DNA of 7,135 nt from an uncultured delta proteobacterium (GTDB lineage: Bacteria; Myxococcota_A; Polyangia; Polyangiales; Ga0077539), in assembly GCA_903860995.1 (NCBI GenBank), contig CAIOSS010001445.1, forward strand, positions 1 to 7,135, in the 5' to 3' direction. The notes beneath the pieces were generated by a model that saw only the letters and a program-made list of their open reading frames with translations, searched no databases and was not told where the DNA came from. Shown here piece by piece: positions 4,644 to 7,135 of this stretch. Both the position numbers and the translations under genes were made by a program. Position 1 is the first letter of the stretch. Each line of letters opens with the position of its first letter.

Positions 4644-6605
4644 ATGGCGCGCGAAGACAGCGTACGGTTTCCAGGGCGCACCCTGTTTCTCACCGAAGAC
4701 CCCGCGCTGCTCACGCAGCAGCTCGCGGGGGCCGAGCTCGCGTGGGACCCCGAGCGCCCGCTCATCGACAACATCTCCACCGACGAGATCACCCCCGGGT
4801 GGGTCTGCTACTACTACGACGAGACGCTCGCGGAGTACTGCCTGGTGGGGCTGCGCGGCAACACGGTGCAGCGCAACGACGTGAAGTCCGGGGGCTTCTC
4901 GGTGATCGTGTCGGGGCGCTCGAAGGGCTGCGGCAGCTCGCGCGAGACGGCGCCGTACTCCGAGCTGAAGTCCGGGGTGCAGCTCGTCATCGCGCGCAAC
5001 ATCGAGAAGATCTACTCGCAGAACGCGCAGAACATCGGGCTGCTCACGAGCACCGACTTCGGGCTGGTGGAGCGCATCGCGCGCGGCGAGGCCATCCCCC
5101 TGGAGGAGTTCACCCGCGGGCTCGACCCCATCTCCGCGGACATCGTCCGGGGCGGCGGGCTCTTCGGGTACTCCAAGCTCCGCATGGCGGGCGAGCGCAC
5201 CCCGCCGGCCATCACCACCGCGCCGCGCCCGATGACGCTGACCGAGAAGATCCTCGCCGCGCACGCCGTGGTCGACCTGAAGAACGACCGCGTCGGGGTG
5301 CCCGCCCTCGCGCCCGGCGACGCGCTCTTCGTCCGCGCCGACGTGCGCTTCTCGCACGAGTACGTCACGCCGATGGCCGACGCGCTCTTCCGCGGCGCCT
5401 TCGGCGACGGCGCGCGGGTCACCGATCCGGCGAGCGTGTACACCTTCCGCGACCACCTCACCTTCCTCGACGACGTGATGAGCGAGGCCCACAAGAAGAT
5501 GGGCCTGCGCGAGGTCGCCCACCGCCTCGCCGTGGTGCAGGAGGACTTCTCGAAGTCGCAGGGCGTGAAGCACTACGGCGAGGTGCTCAACAAGGTCGGC
5601 CGCGGGTCGCAGGCCATCTGCCACAACGCCGTCATCGAGGACATCGCGCTGCCCGGCCAGGTGGTGACGGGCACCGACTCGCACACCTGCATGGCGGGCG
5701 CGCTCGGGTGCTTCGCCTTCGGGGTGGGCAGCACCGACATGGCCAACGCGTGGTTCACCCGCGACGTGCGGGTGCGGGTGCCGGAGAGCGTGCTGGTGCA
5801 GCTCACCGGGTCGCTTCGCCCCGGCGTGTCGGCCAAGGACGTGATGCTCCACCTGCTGTCGCAGGAGTACTTCAAGGACGGCCGGGGCATCGGCAAGGTG
5901 CTGGAGTTCGCGGGGCCGGGCACCCGCTCGCTGGGCCTCGACGAGCGCGCCACGCTCACCAACATGTCCGTCGAGGCGGGCGGCTTCACGGGCATCATCG
6001 AGGCCGACGAGCTGGTGGTCGACTACCTCGCGCAGAAGCGCGGGCTCGACCCCGACGCCGTGCGCGCGCGCATCGTGCGGGCCGACGAGGGGGCCGCGTA
6101 TGCGCACCGCTTCGACGTCGACCTCGGCGCGCTCGGGGCGATGGTCGCGACGCCGGGCGACCCGCGCAACGGCATCGCGCTCTCGGCGCTGCCGGGCGAC
6201 GTGAAGATCGACGTGGCCTACGGCGGCAGCTGCACCGGCGGCAAGAAGGCCGACATGGACATGTACGCCTCGGTGCTCTCGCGCGCCGTGGCGCAGGGGC
6301 GGCGGGTGGCGCCGGGGGTGCGGCTGTTCATCCAGTTCGGCTCGCAGGACATCCGCGAGTACGCCGAGGCGAAGGGGTACATCGAGGTGTTCCAGCGCGC
6401 GGGCGCGGAGCTCATCAACCCGTCGTGCGGGGCGTGCATCAAGGCCGGCCCCGGGGTGAGCGAGCGCGCCGACGAGGTCACCGTGAGCGCCATCAACCGC
6501 AACTTCCCGGGGCGCTCGGGGCCGGGGAAGGTGTACCTCGCGTCGCCGTACGTCATCGCCGCGAGCGCCATCGCGGGCCGCATCGTCGGCCCCGACGCGG
6601 TGTGA
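4644..6605 (+). CDS. Aconitase/isopropylmalate dehydratase-family hydro-lyase with N-terminal swivel domain
   Basis: The product is 653 residues. Residues about 35-180 are the swivel (LeuD-like) domain, with IDNISTDEITPG (41-52) and GCGSSRE (95-101). Residues about 195-650 are the LeuC/aconitase catalytic domains. Active-site features are D270-H271, H327 before a PG turn, the DSH motif 345-347, GSCT with C530, CGAC with C595 and C598, and RNFPGR with R619 and R624. The three cysteines would bind the [4Fe-4S] cluster. The enzyme should catalyse a dehydration/rehydration isomerisation of a malate- or citrate-like acid; substrate candidates are citrate/isocitrate, isopropylmalate or homocitrate. 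The swivel-first order matches AcnB without its HEAT domain, and is the reverse of AcnA and of a simple LeuC-LeuD fusion. Two usual positions differ: T102 where SSREHA has His, and G532 where GSCTN has Asn. AAAGG (4628-4632) lies 11 bases from the ATG, and an in-frame GTG at 4641 is a possible alternative start. No other leucine or citrate-cycle genes are in the window. The family call is firm, the substrate uncertain. Confidence 0.9.
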   Translation: MAREDSVRFPGRTLFLTEDPALLTQQLAGAELAWDPERPLIDNISTDEITPGWVCYYYDETLAEYCLVGLRGNTVQRNDVKSGGFSVIVSGRSKGCGSSRETAPYSELKSGVQLVIARNIEKIYSQNAQNIGLLTSTDFGLVERIARGEAIPLEEFTRGLDPISADIVRGGGLFGYSKLRMAGERTPPAITTAPRPMTLTEKILAAHAVVDLKNDRVGVPALAPGDALFVRADVRFSHEYVTPMADALFRGAFGDGARVTDPASVYTFRDHLTFLDDVMSEAHKKMGLREVAHRLAVVQEDFSKSQGVKHYGEVLNKVGRGSQAICHNAVIEDIALPGQVVTGTDSHTCMAGALGCFAFGVGSTDMANAWFTRDVRVRVPESVLVQLTGSLRPGVSAKDVMLHLLSQEYFKDGRGIGKVLEFAGPGTRSLGLDERATLTNMSVEAGGFTGIIEADELVVDYLAQKRGLDPDAVRARIVRADEGAAYAHRFDVDLGALGAMVATPGDPRNGIALSALPGDVKIDVAYGGSCTGGKKADMDMYASVLSRAVAQGRRVAPGVRLFIQFGSQDIREYAEAKGYIEVFQRAGAELINPSCGACIKAGPGVSERADEVTVSAINRNFPGRSGPGKVYLASPYVIAASAIAGRIVGPDAV

Positions 6606-7135
6606 TCGCCGGGGCCGAGCTGCGGGGGCTCTCGCTCTGGCGGGCCTGCGCGCCCGGCGAGCGCGCGGTGTCCCTGCGGGCCTCGGGCGAGGCCATCGAC
6701 CGGGGCCTGGTGACCGTGGTGGGCGCGCGGCTGCGGTCAGCCGCGAGGGTTCCCGCGGGCTGGGACCCGTGGGGCGGCGCGGGGATGTTTCGCGCGGGCG
6801 CGGCGGGGCTGTCGTCGCCGACGCTGGCGTGGCGCGCGGGCGACGGGCTCGACGGGGTGCTGGTGGGCGAGGCGCTGGGCGTGGCGGTGCGGCCGGGCGC
6901 GGCGGCGCTGCGGCTGACGCTGGTGGTCGACGAGGTGGAGACCACGCGCTCGGTGCGGGTGACGGTGAGCGACGGCGCGGCGGTCGATGGGGCGTGGTGG
7001 GGCCGCTCGGCGGCGGTGGCCGACCCGGCGGCGCTGATGGCGAGGGGGGCCGCGGGGCGGAGCTACGCGCGGGCGGGCGACGGGCGCGTGTGGTCGGGCC
7101 CGCGGGCGACGGCGCAGTGGCGACGGGCCGTGGGC
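6602..7135 (+). CDS. Unrecognised protein, 5' part only (runs off the right edge)
   Basis: A GTG at 6602 overlaps the aconitase stop as GTGA, and the frame stays open for 178 codons to the window end. Nearly all its codons end in G or C, as in the neighbouring genes, which supports real coding; no in-frame ATG occurs until 6787. The start has no clear ribosome-binding site, so it probably relies on ribosomes finishing the upstream gene. The protein begins with a leucine-rich stretch (ELRGLSLWRACAPGERAV) and continues as an Ala/Gly/Val-rich, probably beta-rich sequence. It has tryptophan spots (GWDPWGG, GAWWGRS) and a strand-like segment LRLTLVVDEVETTRSVRV. No signal peptide, transmembrane helix, metal-binding or nucleotide-binding motif is seen. 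I do not recognise the family. Tight coupling suggests a product needed together with the aconitase-family enzyme, but this is inference. Confidence 0.7.
   Translation, partial: MIAGAELRGLSLWRACAPGERAVSLRASGEAIDRGLVTVVGARLRSAARVPAGWDPWGGAGMFRAGAAGLSSPTLAWRAGDGLDGVLVGEALGVAVRPGAAALRLTLVVDEVETTRSVRVTVSDGAAVDGAWWGRSAAVADPAALMARGAAGRSYARAGDGRVWSGPRATAQWRRAVG

Overview
This 7.1 kb window comes from a very GC-rich bacterium. GC is about 77% in a counted stretch of gpsA but about 59% in the first 140 bases. Codon third positions are almost all G or C, and there is a glycine-rich, Spo0M-like protein with tandem DPYAKG repeats. I read it as a myxobacterium-like (Myxococcota) chromosome, but that is an inference from composition and gene style; nothing in the window identifies a species. 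No mobile-element gene, RNA gene or CRISPR array is visible.

Layout. (1) Positions 1-139 hold the possible 3' end of a plus-strand gene, of lower GC than the rest. (2) Positions 163-283 hold a near-perfect inverted pair of 40-base units, each containing its own hairpin. It lies between two convergent genes and resembles a REP doublet (REPIN). (3) A minus-strand pair follows: a class II (fuculose-phosphate-type) aldolase at 1841-1200, then a Spo0M/arrestin-like protein at 1112-318 with a Met/Gly-rich linker, seven DPYxKG repeats and a Tudor-like C-terminus. (4) Diverging from the aldolase across 59 bases is a plus-strand pair, a PlsB-type acyltransferase (1901-3529) and gpsA (3526-4533), joined by an ATGA overlap. 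(5) A 110-base gap with a candidate promoter precedes a 653-residue aconitase/isopropylmalate-dehydratase-family enzyme (4644-6605). It has the swivel domain at its N-terminus and is coupled by a GTGA overlap to an unrecognised gene that runs off the window (6602-7135).

How the genes fit together. GpsA reduces dihydroxyacetone phosphate (DHAP) to sn-glycerol-3-phosphate and the PlsB-like enzyme would acylate it, so the central pair is a compact first-steps unit of phospholipid synthesis. The divergent aldolase belongs to a family whose members often release DHAP, which suggests, without proving, a shared metabolic node. The aconitase-family enzyme and its coupled partner look like a separate transcription unit.

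I see no clear defence, mobile or biosynthetic system. The items most worth checking are the Spo0M-repeat-Tudor architecture, the N-terminal-swivel aconitase with its coupled unknown gene, the short PlsB with an altered motif III, and the inverted repeat pair.
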